Assembly (NCBI RefSeq): GCF_000414115.1
Contig: NZ_AOPZ01000257.1
Span: 1 to 34,516, forward strand
Length of the DNA: 34,516 bases
Origin: Streptomyces aurantiacus JA 4570
GTDB lineage: Bacteria; Actinomycetota; Actinomycetes; Streptomycetales; Streptomycetaceae
Direction: 5' to 3'
Shown: piece after piece, positions 7,931-15,688 of the stretch
How the letters are laid out: the number at the start of each line of letters is the position of its first letter
Numbering within the stretch: the first letter of the stretch is position 1
Program-made: the position numbers and the translations under genes
The notes under the pieces: generated by a model
Databases searched by the model: none
The model's input: the letters and a program-made list of their open reading frames with translations, nothing else
What the model was told of the DNA's origin: nothing

Positions 7931-8809
7931 TCAGAAGCCGTAGCCCATCCGGCGCGACAGCTCCACCGCCGCCGCGACCGTGCGTTTGGCCAGCTCGGTG
8001 AGCCGGTCCTCGGTCAGCCGGTACACCGGACCGGAGGCGCTGAGCGCGCCGATGACCTTGCCGTCGTGCGCGCGCACCGGCGCCGCCACGGCGGCCAGGC
8101 CCACCTCCAGCTCCTCCACGGCGATCGCGTAGCCCTGCTCGACGACGGTCTCCAGGTCGCGGCGGAGCGCCACCGTCCCGGTCACCGTGTGTTCGGTGAT
8201 GCGCGGCAGGGTGCGGGCGACCAGGCCCTCGCGCAGGGTCGTCGGGAGGTGGGCGAGGAGCACCTTCCCGCTGGAGGTGGCGTGCAGCGGGGTGCGCCGG
8301 CCCAGCCAGTTCTGCGCGGTCACGGACGCCGGTCCGCGGGCCTGCATGATGTTGACCGCGGCGTCGTCGTCGAGGACGGCGATGTTGACCGTCTCGCCCA
8401 GCTCGTCCGCGAGCTCGCGGCAGACCGGCCCGCCCTCCTGGGAGATGTCCATCCGCACGGCCGCGGCCCCGGCGAGGCGCAGCACGCCCGCCCCGAGGAA
8501 GTACTTGCCGCGGTCCTTCGCCTGCCCGACGAGCCCGCGGTTTTCGAGCACGCCGAGCAGCCGGAACGCCGTCGACTTGTGCACCCCCAGCTCGTCGGCG
8601 ATCTCGGTGACCCCGGCCTCGCCGTGCCGGGCGAGGATCTCGAGGACGCTCACCGCGCGGTCCACGGACTGCACGGAACCGGCGGGCGCCTTGCCCTGCG
8701 GCTCGCGCGGCTTCGCGGGCTGCTCCGGGAGTGCTTCACCGCGCTGCCCATGGGGCGTTCCCTGGTGCGGCTCCTCGTTCTGGCCAGGCTCTTTCCGCGT
8801 GCGGGTCAT
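7931..8809 (-). CDS. IclR-family transcriptional regulator
   Basis: A 292-residue protein. The first ~42 residues are a charged, Gln- and Pro-rich tail not typical of the family. The winged helix-turn-helix follows: SVDRAVSVLEILARHG, then VTEIADELGVHKSTAFRLLGVLE. The C-terminal IclR effector domain carries the usual LHATSSGKVLLAHLP and GALSASGPVYRLT segments. IclR proteins usually control an adjacent catabolic operon in response to a pathway metabolite. Here it lies between the demethylation operon (downstream, same strand) and the ferredoxin/reductase pair (divergent), which suits a local regulator of both. The ATG start has only a weak purine-rich site upstream (GAGAGTTGAGAT). The ligand cannot be read from sequence; betaine or dimethylglycine would be guesses. 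Confidence 0.9.
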   Translation of the reverse strand: MTRTRKEPGQNEEPHQGTPHGQRGEALPEQPAKPREPQGKAPAGSVQSVDRAVSVLEILARHGEAGVTEIADELGVHKSTAFRLLGVLENRGLVGQAKDRGKYFLGAGVLRLAGAAAVRMDISQEGGPVCRELADELGETVNIAVLDDDAAVNIMQARGPASVTAQNWLGRRTPLHATSSGKVLLAHLPTTLREGLVARTLPRITEHTVTGTVALRRDLETVVEQGYAIAVEELEVGLAAVAAPVRAHDGKVIGALSASGPVYRLTEDRLTELAKRTVAAAVELSRRMGYGF

Positions 8810-8889
8810 ATCTCAACTCTCACCACTCGGCGGCCGCTTCAAGCCGCGTCCCAGGGAGCCCCTTGACGCGATGGGCATCCCACCGGATT

Positions 8890-8927
8890 CTGTTGCGCAT
8901 AGCGCTCTCTGGTGCGCCATATGAAAC
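8890..8927. promoter_or_regulatory. Candidate IclR operator in the divergent iclR / ferredoxin promoter region
   Basis: The 184-bp divergent gap holds TTGCGCATAGCGCTC (8893-8907), an imperfect palindrome with GCGC on both sides of ATA. It is followed at 8911-8927 by GGTGCGCCATATGAAAC, a partly similar element. The core CATAGCGC recurs in inverted form upstream of mscR. The pattern fits autoregulation and control of the ferredoxin/reductase pair by the neighbouring IclR protein. No clear -10/-35 pair was assigned. Confidence 0.4.
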
Positions 8928-8993
8928 TCCACGTTACCGAAGAGTCCCTGGCCGAAACGGCCCCTACCGGGCCGGCCACCCAGAGGAGGGCCC

Positions 8994-9431
8994 GTGATTC
9001 CCGTCTGCCGCCTCGAAGACCTCCCTGCGGGCGAGTCCGTCCGTCTCGATACCACGCCGCCCGTCGCGGTGTTCAACGCCGACGGCGCGCTGTACGCCGT
9101 CGACGACACCTGCAGCCACCAGGACGCCTCCCTCTCGGAGGGCTGGCTCGAAGGCTGCCTGGTCGAATGTCCGCTGCACGCCGCGTCGTTCGACCTCCGC
9201 ACGGGACAGCCGACCTGCCTGCCCGCCCGCCGTCCGGTGCGCACCCATCGCGTGAGCGTGGTCGACGGAACGATCCATGTCCACCTGACGGACCCGGTGG
9301 CCGTGCCGGTCCCGGCCTCCGCCGCCGCTTCCGCCTCCGTGCCGGCGGGCGTCTCCGCCCAGGTCCCAGTCGGCGTTTCGATCGCCGGCTCCGGGCGGAA
9401 CCCGCTCACCGGTGAGGGCTCCGCCGCATGA
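8994..9431 (+). CDS. Rieske 2Fe-2S ferredoxin (HcaC/BphF type)
   Basis: A 145-residue protein whose first ~100 residues are a complete Rieske ferredoxin. Ligands are C40-x-H42 in DTCSHQD and C59-x2-H62 in VECPLHAA. Such proteins carry single electrons from an FAD reductase to a Rieske oxygenase, here most plausibly the one at 1,739-2,857. The usual length is 105-110 residues. The last ~45 residues form an unusual Ala/Val/Pro/Ser-rich tail (PVPASAAASASVPAG and on) with no recognisable fold. The GTG start has GAGGAGGG 3-4 nt upstream. The stop overlaps the reductase start as ATGA, so the two are coupled. Confidence 0.9.
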   Translation: MIPVCRLEDLPAGESVRLDTTPPVAVFNADGALYAVDDTCSHQDASLSEGWLEGCLVECPLHAASFDLRTGQPTCLPARRPVRTHRVSVVDGTIHVHLTDPVAVPVPASAAASASVPAGVSAQVPVGVSIAGSGRNPLTGEGSAA

Positions 9432-10780
9432 ACACCGTCACCGTGGTGGGCGCCTCCCTCGCCGGTCTGTACGCCGCGCGCGAGCTGCGTGCCCAGGGCT
9501 TCGACGGGCGTCTCGTGATCGTCGGCGCCGAGCCCCACCTGCCGTACGACCGGCCTCCGCTGTCCAAGGACTTCCTCACCTCCAACGATTCCCGCACCGG
9601 CCTCGGTGATCCCTGCACCGGTGCCGCTGATCCCCGCACCGGCACCCCCGCCGAAGACACGCTCGCCCTCACCGACTCCCTTGCCCTCACCGACTCCGAG
9701 GAGATCGGTGAGCTGGCCGCCGAGTGGCTGCTCGGCGTCCACGCGACCGGTCTCGACCAGCGCGGCCGCGCCGTCCTCCTCGACGACGGCCGGGCCGTCG
9801 TCACCGACGGTGTCGTCGTCGCGACCGGTGCGTCGGCCCGCCGTCTGCCGGGCCCCTGGCCCGCGGGCGTCCACACCCTGCGCACCCTCGACGACGCCCG
9901 TGTTCTCCGCGCCGACCTGGCCCACGGCCCACGGCGCGTCGTGGTCATCGGCGGCGGCTTCATCGGCGCGGAGACGGCGTCGTCGTGCGTCGCCCTCGGC
10001 CACGACGTGACCGTCGTCGAGGCCGCACCTCTGCCGCTGCTACCCCAACTCGGCCCGGACATGGCCGCGTTCTGCGCCGACCTGCACCGGCGGGGCGGCG
10101 CCCGGCTGCTCACCGGAACGGGCGTGGCATGCCTTCACCGCATGGCCTCCGCCGACACGGCAGTCGCCGGGGGCCCGGACGGCCCCGGCGCGGGCGACCC
10201 AGGCATGGGTGGCCCCGGCCCGGGCGACCCAGGCCCGGATGACCCCGGCCCGCACCGCTCCGGCCGCGTCACCGCCGTCGAACTGTCCGACGGCCGTCTC
10301 CTGCCCGCCGACGTGGTCGTCGTCGGCATTGGCGCCACGCCCAACACCGCCTGGCTCGCGGGCACGTCGCTCGCCGTACGCGACGGCGTCCTGTGCGACG
10401 ACGGCTGCGTCACCTCTCTTCCGCACGTGGTCGCTGTGGGGGATGTCGCCCGCGTGGGCGGCGTCCGCGCCGAGCACTGGACGAGCGCGACGGAGCAACC
10501 CCGTGTCGCCGTACGGAACTTGCTCGCCGCTCACACCGTGGAGGCCGTCACCGCGCAGCCGTATTTCTGGTCCGACCAGTACGGATCCCGCATCCAGTTC
10601 GCCGGGCACCGCCCCGTCGACGCCGCCGTACGCATCGCGGAAGGCAGTCCGGACGACGGCAGCTTCCTGGCCGTGTACGAACACGGCGGCCGCGTGACTG
10701 CCGCCCTGGCCGTCAACTGCCCCCGTCCCTTCATGAAGTTGCGAAGGGAACTACGAGCGCGACAAGTGGCCGCGGTCTGA
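9428..10780 (+). CDS. FAD-dependent ferredoxin reductase (NAD(P)H:Rieske ferredoxin)
   Basis: A 450-residue member of the BphA4/HcaD family, usually about 400-410. Residues 3-16 hold the FAD motif (TVVGASLAGLYAA), then YDRPPLSK at 40-47. The NAD-binding motif VVVIGGGFIGAETA is at 171-184. A second FAD-contacting motif, VVAVGDVA, comes late, followed by EHWTSATEQ. It should transfer electrons from NAD(P)H to the upstream Rieske ferredoxin. The excess length comes from two low-complexity insertions: residues ~52-92 (Thr/Asp/Pro-rich) and ~243-279 (Gly/Pro/Asp-rich). Both are encoded by DNA tandem repeats and both keep frame. They sit where surface loops occur in the family, so activity may survive, though the first follows the YDRPPLSK region closely. 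A 16-bp repeat array follows the stop. Confidence 0.9.
   Translation: MNTVTVVGASLAGLYAARELRAQGFDGRLVIVGAEPHLPYDRPPLSKDFLTSNDSRTGLGDPCTGAADPRTGTPAEDTLALTDSLALTDSEEIGELAAEWLLGVHATGLDQRGRAVLLDDGRAVVTDGVVVATGASARRLPGPWPAGVHTLRTLDDARVLRADLAHGPRRVVVIGGGFIGAETASSCVALGHDVTVVEAAPLPLLPQLGPDMAAFCADLHRRGGARLLTGTGVACLHRMASADTAVAGGPDGPGAGDPGMGGPGPGDPGPDDPGPHRSGRVTAVELSDGRLLPADVVVVGIGATPNTAWLAGTSLAVRDGVLCDDGCVTSLPHVVAVGDVARVGGVRAEHWTSATEQPRVAVRNLLAAHTVEAVTAQPYFWSDQYGSRIQFAGHRPVDAAVRIAEGSPDDGSFLAVYEHGGRVTAALAVNCPRPFMKLRRELRARQVAAV
9587..9697 (+). repeat. In-frame tandem repeats inside the ferredoxin reductase gene (21-bp x3 and 18-bp x2)
   Basis: Three units starting with GATYCCYGCACCGG begin at 9587, 9608 and 9629, a 21-bp period. 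They are followed by two copies of GCCCTCACCGACTCC at 9665 and 9683, an 18-bp period. Both periods are multiples of three, so the frame is kept. They encode the Thr/Asp-rich insertion at residues ~52-92. Confidence 0.8.
10181..10260 (+). repeat. 30-bp in-frame tandem repeat in the ferredoxin reductase gene
   Basis: Two full units (10181-10210 and 10211-10240) share GGCCCCGGCSCGGGCGACCC. A third partial copy starts at 10241. The period is ten codons and encodes a Gly-Pro-Asp-rich loop in residues ~243-279. It looks like a slippage-grown insertion. Confidence 0.75.
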
Positions 10781-10783
10781 ATC

Positions 10784-10862
10784 CGGCCGAGGTCCGAAGC
10801 GGCCGAGGTCCGAAGCGGCCGAGGCCGAAGCGGCCGAGGTCCGAAGCGGCCGAGGTCCGAAG
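10784..10862. repeat. 16-bp tandem repeat array between convergent genes
   Basis: Five head-to-tail copies of CGGCCGAGGTCCGAAG run from 10784 to 10862. The third copy (10816-10830) lacks one T and is 15 bp. The array starts 3 bp after the reductase stop and ends 27 bp before the stop of the convergent membrane-protein gene. It fills most of the gap. Each unit contains the palindrome CGGCCG. It could be a slippage array that also acts as a transcription roadblock or terminator. Confidence 0.9.
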
Positions 10863-10889
10863 GCCGGGGCGTCGGGCGCGAGGTCCGAG

Positions 10890-11621
10890 TCAGGAGTGCG
10901 ACAACTGTCCTGCCCCGCCCCGGTTCCGTATGCCCTCCTTGGCGCGGGCGGCCACCCGCGCGTCGCGACGGGCCTTGCGTCGCTCGCGCCGCAGCCGGCG
11001 TGCCGTGCTGCTCGGCACCGACACCACGCCGTTGCGCTGGTTCCAGACCTGGCGGGTCACCCACACGTCGCACACCGCCCAGGTGGCGACGATCGTGCCG
11101 GCCACGCTGCTCAGCACCATGGGGAAGGCCAGCCAGGACTCGGCCATCGCGCAGAAGAACGCCGTCATCGCCTGGATGAGCGTCAACGACACGATCAGCA
11201 CCGCACGGACGGCCGCCGTGCGCACGGGATCCGGCAACCGCCGCCGGGTGGCGGGCTCCTCCACCCACAAGGGCCGCCGCTCCATGCCCTCGTCAGCGTC
11301 CAGGGCCTCGGCGTCCAGGAACTCGTCGTCCGGGACCTCGACGTAACCCCGCTGCCCACCTCGCCGCCCCGCCGCTTTGGGGCGGTCCCCGCCGCCAGGC
11401 GTCGTGGCCGGCTTGCGCCGCTCCCGGGTCTCGTCGGCCCGGCCGGACGTACGCCGTTGTGGAGCCTTGTCCAACTCCCGGTCCTCTCGCGCCACATCGG
11501 CGCTCGCGAGCCTCCCTGAGGCCCCGCCCCCTGAGGCCCCGCCCCCAAGGGTCCTGCTCCCGGACGCCCCATGTCCGGACGCCGTATTCCCGGAAGCCCG
11601 GTGGCGCTCTGTCGTGCCCAT
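10890..11621 (-). CDS. Hypothetical membrane protein with disordered N-terminus and two transmembrane helices
   Basis: A 243-residue protein. Residues 1 to ~115 are low-complexity, rich in Gly, Ala, Ser and Arg, with repeated GASG-like steps, so probably disordered and cytoplasmic. An acidic stretch (VPDDEFLDAEALDADEG) follows. Two hydrophobic segments come next: VRAVLIVSLTLIQAMTAFFC and LAFPMVLSSVAGTIVATWAV. The C-terminus is strongly basic (RRLRRERRKARRDARVAARA). I do not recognise a characterised family. It is divergent from cvnA. The ATG start is chosen from the fall in coding character upstream and a GGGGGAG about 11 nt before it, which is a poor spacing. The start is therefore uncertain; the C-terminal half is secure. 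Confidence 0.7.
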   Translation of the reverse strand: MGTTERHRASGNTASGHGASGSRTLGGGASGGGASGRLASADVAREDRELDKAPQRRTSGRADETRERRKPATTPGGGDRPKAAGRRGGQRGYVEVPDDEFLDAEALDADEGMERRPLWVEEPATRRRLPDPVRTAAVRAVLIVSLTLIQAMTAFFCAMAESWLAFPMVLSSVAGTIVATWAVCDVWVTRQVWNQRNGVVSVPSSTARRLRRERRKARRDARVAARAKEGIRNRGGAGQLSHS

Positions 11622-12182
11622 CAACTCGTCACTCCCCCCGCTGCCTTGCCCGTGCCGCTGTTCTGCCCCTGCCTCGCGGCCGGTCCATCGAGAGCTCTCA
11701 TGTCCGACTCTCCACTTGCTGCCCGTTTTACGCTGCTTTACGCCGCGCCCGCCAGGGCCTCTGCCACGTCTTACCGGCGACTCTCGTGCCGTCGGGCCAC
11801 CGTGCGCGCCGTCGGGCCCCCGTGCCGCTCCGTCCCCGCCCGCACCGTCCCTCGTACTGATCGACGAATGAGCGCCGCGGAAGATTCCCGCCCCGGGAGG
11901 AGAGATCGGCTTTCGGCCCGAACGGTTCCACCCGACGAACACTTCAGGCCAACTGGGCCCGGTGGCACCGGTGATGAAGCCGTCTGGCATGTGCCGCATG
12001 CGGGAGGCAATCTCCCCCAATGGGCGGACAACTAAGGACGCAGCTTTCGCGTCACGGCCGAAAAGCGTCCGGACGTGCCTTCGAGTTGCACGTGTGTCAG
12101 TAGTAGGCTCGCGCCGTTTGTTGACGCACATGTGTGCCCCAGGCCATTGCGCGGCTGTGAGGGGCCCGATCTGGGGGAGGCC
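11622..12182. other. 561-bp divergent intergenic region upstream of the conservon
   Basis: No convincing gene is seen here. Open frames on both strands lack ribosome sites and recognisable protein content. It should hold the promoters of the minus-strand membrane protein and of cvnA. Near 11734 the pair TTTTACGCTGC/TTTACGCCGC forms a short direct repeat. The cvnA-proximal end has a plausible promoter, listed separately. Confidence 0.5.
12080..12109 (+). promoter_or_regulatory. Candidate promoter of the cvn operon
   Basis: A -10-like TAGGCT at 12104-12109 is preceded at 18 bp by TTCGAG (12080-12085). Transcription would begin near 12116 and give a leader of about 65 nt. The -35 match is weak, so this is tentative. 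Confidence 0.3.
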
Positions 12183-15100
12183 ATGCGCTTTCGCGGGAAG
12201 TCCATCCGCCGGAAGATCGTGGCACTGCTGCTCGTGCCGCTCGTGTCCCTCACGGCGATCTGGGGCTTCGCCACCTTCCTCACCGGGCGCGAGGCGAACA
12301 AGCTGATCGACACCGCCCACATCATCGACGACCTGGCCATACCCATCCAGGACACCGCCCAAGTGGTCCAGGAGGAGCGGCGCCAGACCCTCGTCTACCT
12401 GGCGGACCCCCGCGCCTCGGACGCCCTCGCCGCGCTGCGCCGCAGCCGTGTGGCCACCGACAAACATGTGGCCGACGTCGAGTCCAGGGCGAAGAGCTCC
12501 GACTCCCGCGATGCCCTCGACGGACGGTCCGAGGAGCGCCTGAACGTCGCCCTCGACGCCTTCAAAGGGCTCGACGCGCTGCGCCGCACGGTCGAGGAAG
12601 GCACGATCAGCCGCGACAAGGCGCTGAAGATGTACACGCGCCTGACCGACCCCTGCTTCGGCTTCCTGATGACGCTCAACGCCCTCGACGACGTGGGTGT
12701 CACGGCGGAGGGACGCGCGCTCGTCGGTGTCGGCCAGGCTCGCGAACTGCTGTCCCGCGAGGACGCGTTGATCGGATCCGCGCTGGTCGCGGGCACCGTC
12801 ACCAAGGGGGAGATCCGACAGGTCTCCGACCTCGTGGCGCAGCGCACCATGCTGCTCGACAACAGCCTGGCCCAGCTCCCCGGCAACGAGCGCGCCCGCT
12901 ACGAACGCTTCTGGAACGGCGCCGAGACGAGCCGGCTGCGCGACGCCGAGAAGTCCCTGATGGAGTCCGGCGCCGCGCGCGGGATCACCTCCGGCGACTG
13001 GAACCGCGAGACGGACAAGGTCCTCACGAGCCTCTCCGACCGCAACGAGGACGCCGTCGAGCGCCTGCGCGACCGGGCCCGCCCGGAGGCCGTCGGCGTC
13101 ATCGTGCAGCTCGCCGTCGCCGGTGTGCTCGGCCTGCTCGCCGTCCTCGTCTCCCTCTTCCTCTCCGTACGCATCGGACGCAGCCTCATCCGCGACCTGC
13201 GCCGACTGCGCCTGGAGGCCCACGAGGCATCCGGCGTGCGGCTGCCCGGGCTGCTGCGCCGCCTCGCGTCCGGCGAGCAGGTCGACGTGGAGACCGAGGC
13301 GCCGCGCCTGTCCTACGACAAGGACGAGATCGGCCAGGTCGGTCAGGCCCTCAACACCCTGCAGCGCGCCGCCGTCGAGGCCACCGTCAAACAGGCCGAC
13401 CTGCGCCGCGGCGTCTCCGAAGTGTTCGTCAACCTCGCTCGCCGGAGCCAGGTGCTGCTGCACAAGCAGCTCACACTGCTCGACACCATGGAGCGCAGGA
13501 CCGAGGACACCGACGAACTCGCCGACCTGTTCCGCCTGGACCACCTGACCACCCGCATGCGGCGGCACGCCGAAGGTCTCGTGATCCTCTCCGGTGCCGC
13601 TCCCTCACGGCAGTGGCGCAAGCCCGTCCAGCTCATGGACGTCGTCCGCGCCGCCGTCGCCGAGGTGGAGGACTACGAACGCATCGAGGTGCGCCGCCTG
13701 CCGCGCATCGCCGTCACCGGTCCCGCGGTCGCCGACATCACGCACCTGCTGGCCGAACTCCTGGAGAACGCCACCGTGTTCTCGCCGCCGCACACCGCGG
13801 TGCAGGTCCTCGGGGAGCACGTCGCCAACGGCTTCACCCTGGAGATCCACGACCGCGGCCTCGGCATGGCCTCCGAAGCCCTCCTCGACGCCAACCTCCG
13901 CCTCGCCGAGACCCCCGAGTTCGAGCTGTCCGACACCGACCGCCTCGGCCTCTTCGTGGTCAGCCGCCTCGCCCAGCGCCAGCGCGTCCGGGTGTCGCTG
14001 CAGCCCTCCCCGTACGGCGGCACAACCGCTGTCGTGTTCCTACCGGAGTCGCTGCTCACCGACGACGTGCCCGACACCGGAGGCGTCGGTTTCCGGCTCG
14101 ACCGGCCGCAGCCGCAGAAGTCCGTGACCGGCCCCGCCGCCGACGACCGCGCCGCGGCTCTCGCGCAGGTGCCCGTCGAACTGCCCGGCCTTCCGGCGTC
14201 CCTCCTGGACGGACCCGTCGAGCTGGAGGCGCCGGTCGGCATGGCCGGGCTCGACGGCTTTCCGGGCGCCCTGGAGGACGAGGACAGCGAGCGCGGCGGA
14301 CTGTTCCGCCCGCGTCGCCGCGCCCCGGAGACGGCCGGTCGCCGCGCCCCGGAAACCGCCGGTCGCCGCACCCCGGAGACCTCCGGAGAGCAGCACCAGC
14401 AGGCCCGCGACGCGCGCGAGTCCGACGTCGACGAGCCGGCTCGCGCCGCCGACTCCGCCGGCCACGACGCCCTGCACCCCGAAGAGCCCGTGGACGACGG
14501 GCTCGCCCCCGGCGGCACCATGCCCCTGGCCCGCCGCCGCGCGCCGAAGCTGGTCTCCTCGCACGGCCGCCGCGTGGGCCCCACGCGCTCCCGCGACACG
14601 GACGCGGCCGACGAAGCCGACCAGGCGAGCGACGACACCCCCGCACGCCGCGGCCACAACGGTGCCGGGCGCCCCGGCCGGGGTCCCGCGCGGGATGCCG
14701 TCGACCCCTCCGGAGACGCCGGTCTCGATCTGCCGCGCCGCCCCCGGCCGGACGCGGGCTGGCCCGACCTGACCCCGCCGCGTCCCCTGAGCACGGACGG
14801 CCCGGCCGGGGCGCAGCCGCTCCTGCCCCGGCGCCGCCCGATGCCGGACGCGCCGCGTGCCACCACCCGCACGGAGACAGCGCCCGGTGCGGACCGGGCG
14901 GCAAGGACGGACAGAGGACCCATGGACCGGGCCGCAGGCAGCACGCAGACGCCGCCCCGCACGGCGGCCGAGGACCCGGCCGCGCCCGCCGCGGGCGGGC
15001 TGCCCCGCAGGGTCCGGCAGGCGAGTCTCGCCCCGCAGCTGAAGGACAGCCCGGACCGCCGTACGCAGCTCGACGCGGCCCCCGCCGGGCCCGGAGCGGA

Positions 15101-15242
15101 GGAGCGCGACGCCGACGAGGTACGCAGCCGGATGGCCTCGCTCCAGCGCGGCTGGCAGCGCGGCCGCGAAGAGAACGCCTCGGGCGACGACGTCCCGGAC
15201 GGCGCAGCACCAGGAACGACATCTGAGGGGGACGGTCGATGA
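12183..15242 (+). CDS. cvnA: Conservon sensor histidine kinase-like protein CvnA (nitrate/nitrite-sensor type)
   Basis: A 1,019-residue membrane protein. Residues ~10-32 form the first transmembrane helix (KIVALLLVPLVSLTAIWGFA). An extracytoplasmic NIT-like sensor domain follows to ~300. The second helix is at ~304-330 (LAVAGVLGLLAVLVSLFLSV), with a HAMP-like linker after it. The putative phospho-accepting region carries LFRLDHLTTRMRRHAE, with His454. The ATPase domain has an N-box at LLAELLENAT (Asn529), a G1 box at DRGLGM (Asp557) and a later GLFVVSRLA. The last ~380 residues are Pro/Arg/Ala-rich and look disordered. In conservons, CvnA forms a membrane signalling complex with CvnB, CvnC and the GTPase CvnD. 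The ATG start is 2-4 nt after GGGGGAGG, close spacing but the only sensible start. Overlaps cvnB as ATGA. Confidence 0.9.
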   Translation: MRFRGKSIRRKIVALLLVPLVSLTAIWGFATFLTGREANKLIDTAHIIDDLAIPIQDTAQVVQEERRQTLVYLADPRASDALAALRRSRVATDKHVADVESRAKSSDSRDALDGRSEERLNVALDAFKGLDALRRTVEEGTISRDKALKMYTRLTDPCFGFLMTLNALDDVGVTAEGRALVGVGQARELLSREDALIGSALVAGTVTKGEIRQVSDLVAQRTMLLDNSLAQLPGNERARYERFWNGAETSRLRDAEKSLMESGAARGITSGDWNRETDKVLTSLSDRNEDAVERLRDRARPEAVGVIVQLAVAGVLGLLAVLVSLFLSVRIGRSLIRDLRRLRLEAHEASGVRLPGLLRRLASGEQVDVETEAPRLSYDKDEIGQVGQALNTLQRAAVEATVKQADLRRGVSEVFVNLARRSQVLLHKQLTLLDTMERRTEDTDELADLFRLDHLTTRMRRHAEGLVILSGAAPSRQWRKPVQLMDVVRAAVAEVEDYERIEVRRLPRIAVTGPAVADITHLLAELLENATVFSPPHTAVQVLGEHVANGFTLEIHDRGLGMASEALLDANLRLAETPEFELSDTDRLGLFVVSRLAQRQRVRVSLQPSPYGGTTAVVFLPESLLTDDVPDTGGVGFRLDRPQPQKSVTGPAADDRAAALAQVPVELPGLPASLLDGPVELEAPVGMAGLDGFPGALEDEDSERGGLFRPRRRAPETAGRRAPETAGRRTPETSGEQHQQARDARESDVDEPARAADSAGHDALHPEEPVDDGLAPGGTMPLARRRAPKLVSSHGRRVGPTRSRDTDAADEADQASDDTPARRGHNGAGRPGRGPARDAVDPSGDAGLDLPRRPRPDAGWPDLTPPRPLSTDGPAGAQPLLPRRRPMPDAPRATTRTETAPGADRAARTDRGPMDRAAGSTQTPPRTAAEDPAAPAAGGLPRRVRQASLAPQLKDSPDRRTQLDAAPAGPGAEERDADEVRSRMASLQRGWQRGREENASGDDVPDGAAPGTTSEGDGR
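14313..14384 (+). repeat. 24-bp tandem repeat in the cvnA tail
   Basis: Three copies of an eight-codon unit run at 14313-14336, 14337-14360 and 14361-14384. The common core is GTCGCCGCRCCCCGGARAC. They encode RRAPETAG-type repeats near residues 711-734, in the disordered C-terminal tail. Confidence 0.85.
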
Positions 15243-15679
15243 CCGCACCGAAGGCCGACGCACGCACCACCGCGACCGGGGGATCGGGAGAGCTGAACTG
15301 GCTCCTCGACGACTTGGTGGAGCGTGTCGCCAGCATCCGCAAAGCGCTCGTGCTCTCCGGAGACGGTCTGCCCACGGGCGTGTCGAAGAATCTGACCCGC
15401 GAGGACAGTGAGCATCTCGCCGCCGTCGCGTCCGGATTCCACAGCCTCGCCAAGGGCGTCGGGCGTCACTTCGACGCGGGCAAGGTCCGCCAGACGGTCG
15501 TCGAGCTGGACGACGCCTTCCTCTTCGTCACGGCCGCGGGCGACGGGAGCTGCCTCGCCGTCCTCGCGGACGCGGACTCCGATGTCGGTCTGGTCGCGTA
15601 CGAGATGACGCTGCTGGTCAAGAGGGTGGGAGTGCATCTGGGTTCGGCGCCACGCACCGACCTGCCCACGGGAGGGTAG
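15239..15679 (+). CDS. cvnB: Roadblock/LC7 domain protein CvnB
   Basis: A 146-residue roadblock/LC7 protein of normal length. LNWLLDDLVERVASIRKALVLSGDGLP is the characteristic opening helix and strand. LAVLADADSDVGLVAYEMTLLVKRVG forms the closing strand and helix. Roadblock proteins act as dimeric platforms and regulators for small Ras-like GTPases. In conservons CvnB links the sensor CvnA to the GTPase CvnD. The ATG start overlaps the cvnA stop by 4 bp and has GAGGGGG upstream. cvnC follows after a 9-bp gap. Confidence 0.92.
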   Translation: MTAPKADARTTATGGSGELNWLLDDLVERVASIRKALVLSGDGLPTGVSKNLTREDSEHLAAVASGFHSLAKGVGRHFDAGKVRQTVVELDDAFLFVTAAGDGSCLAVLADADSDVGLVAYEMTLLVKRVGVHLGSAPRTDLPTGG

Positions 15680-15688
15680 TGGGAGGGC

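Noticed and set aside
11622..13568. N-terminal extension of the minus-strand membrane protein to 892 residues.
   Set aside because: The extra part is antisense to cvnA and crosses the intergenic region. It has no family features, and an ATG with nearby purines exists at 11621.
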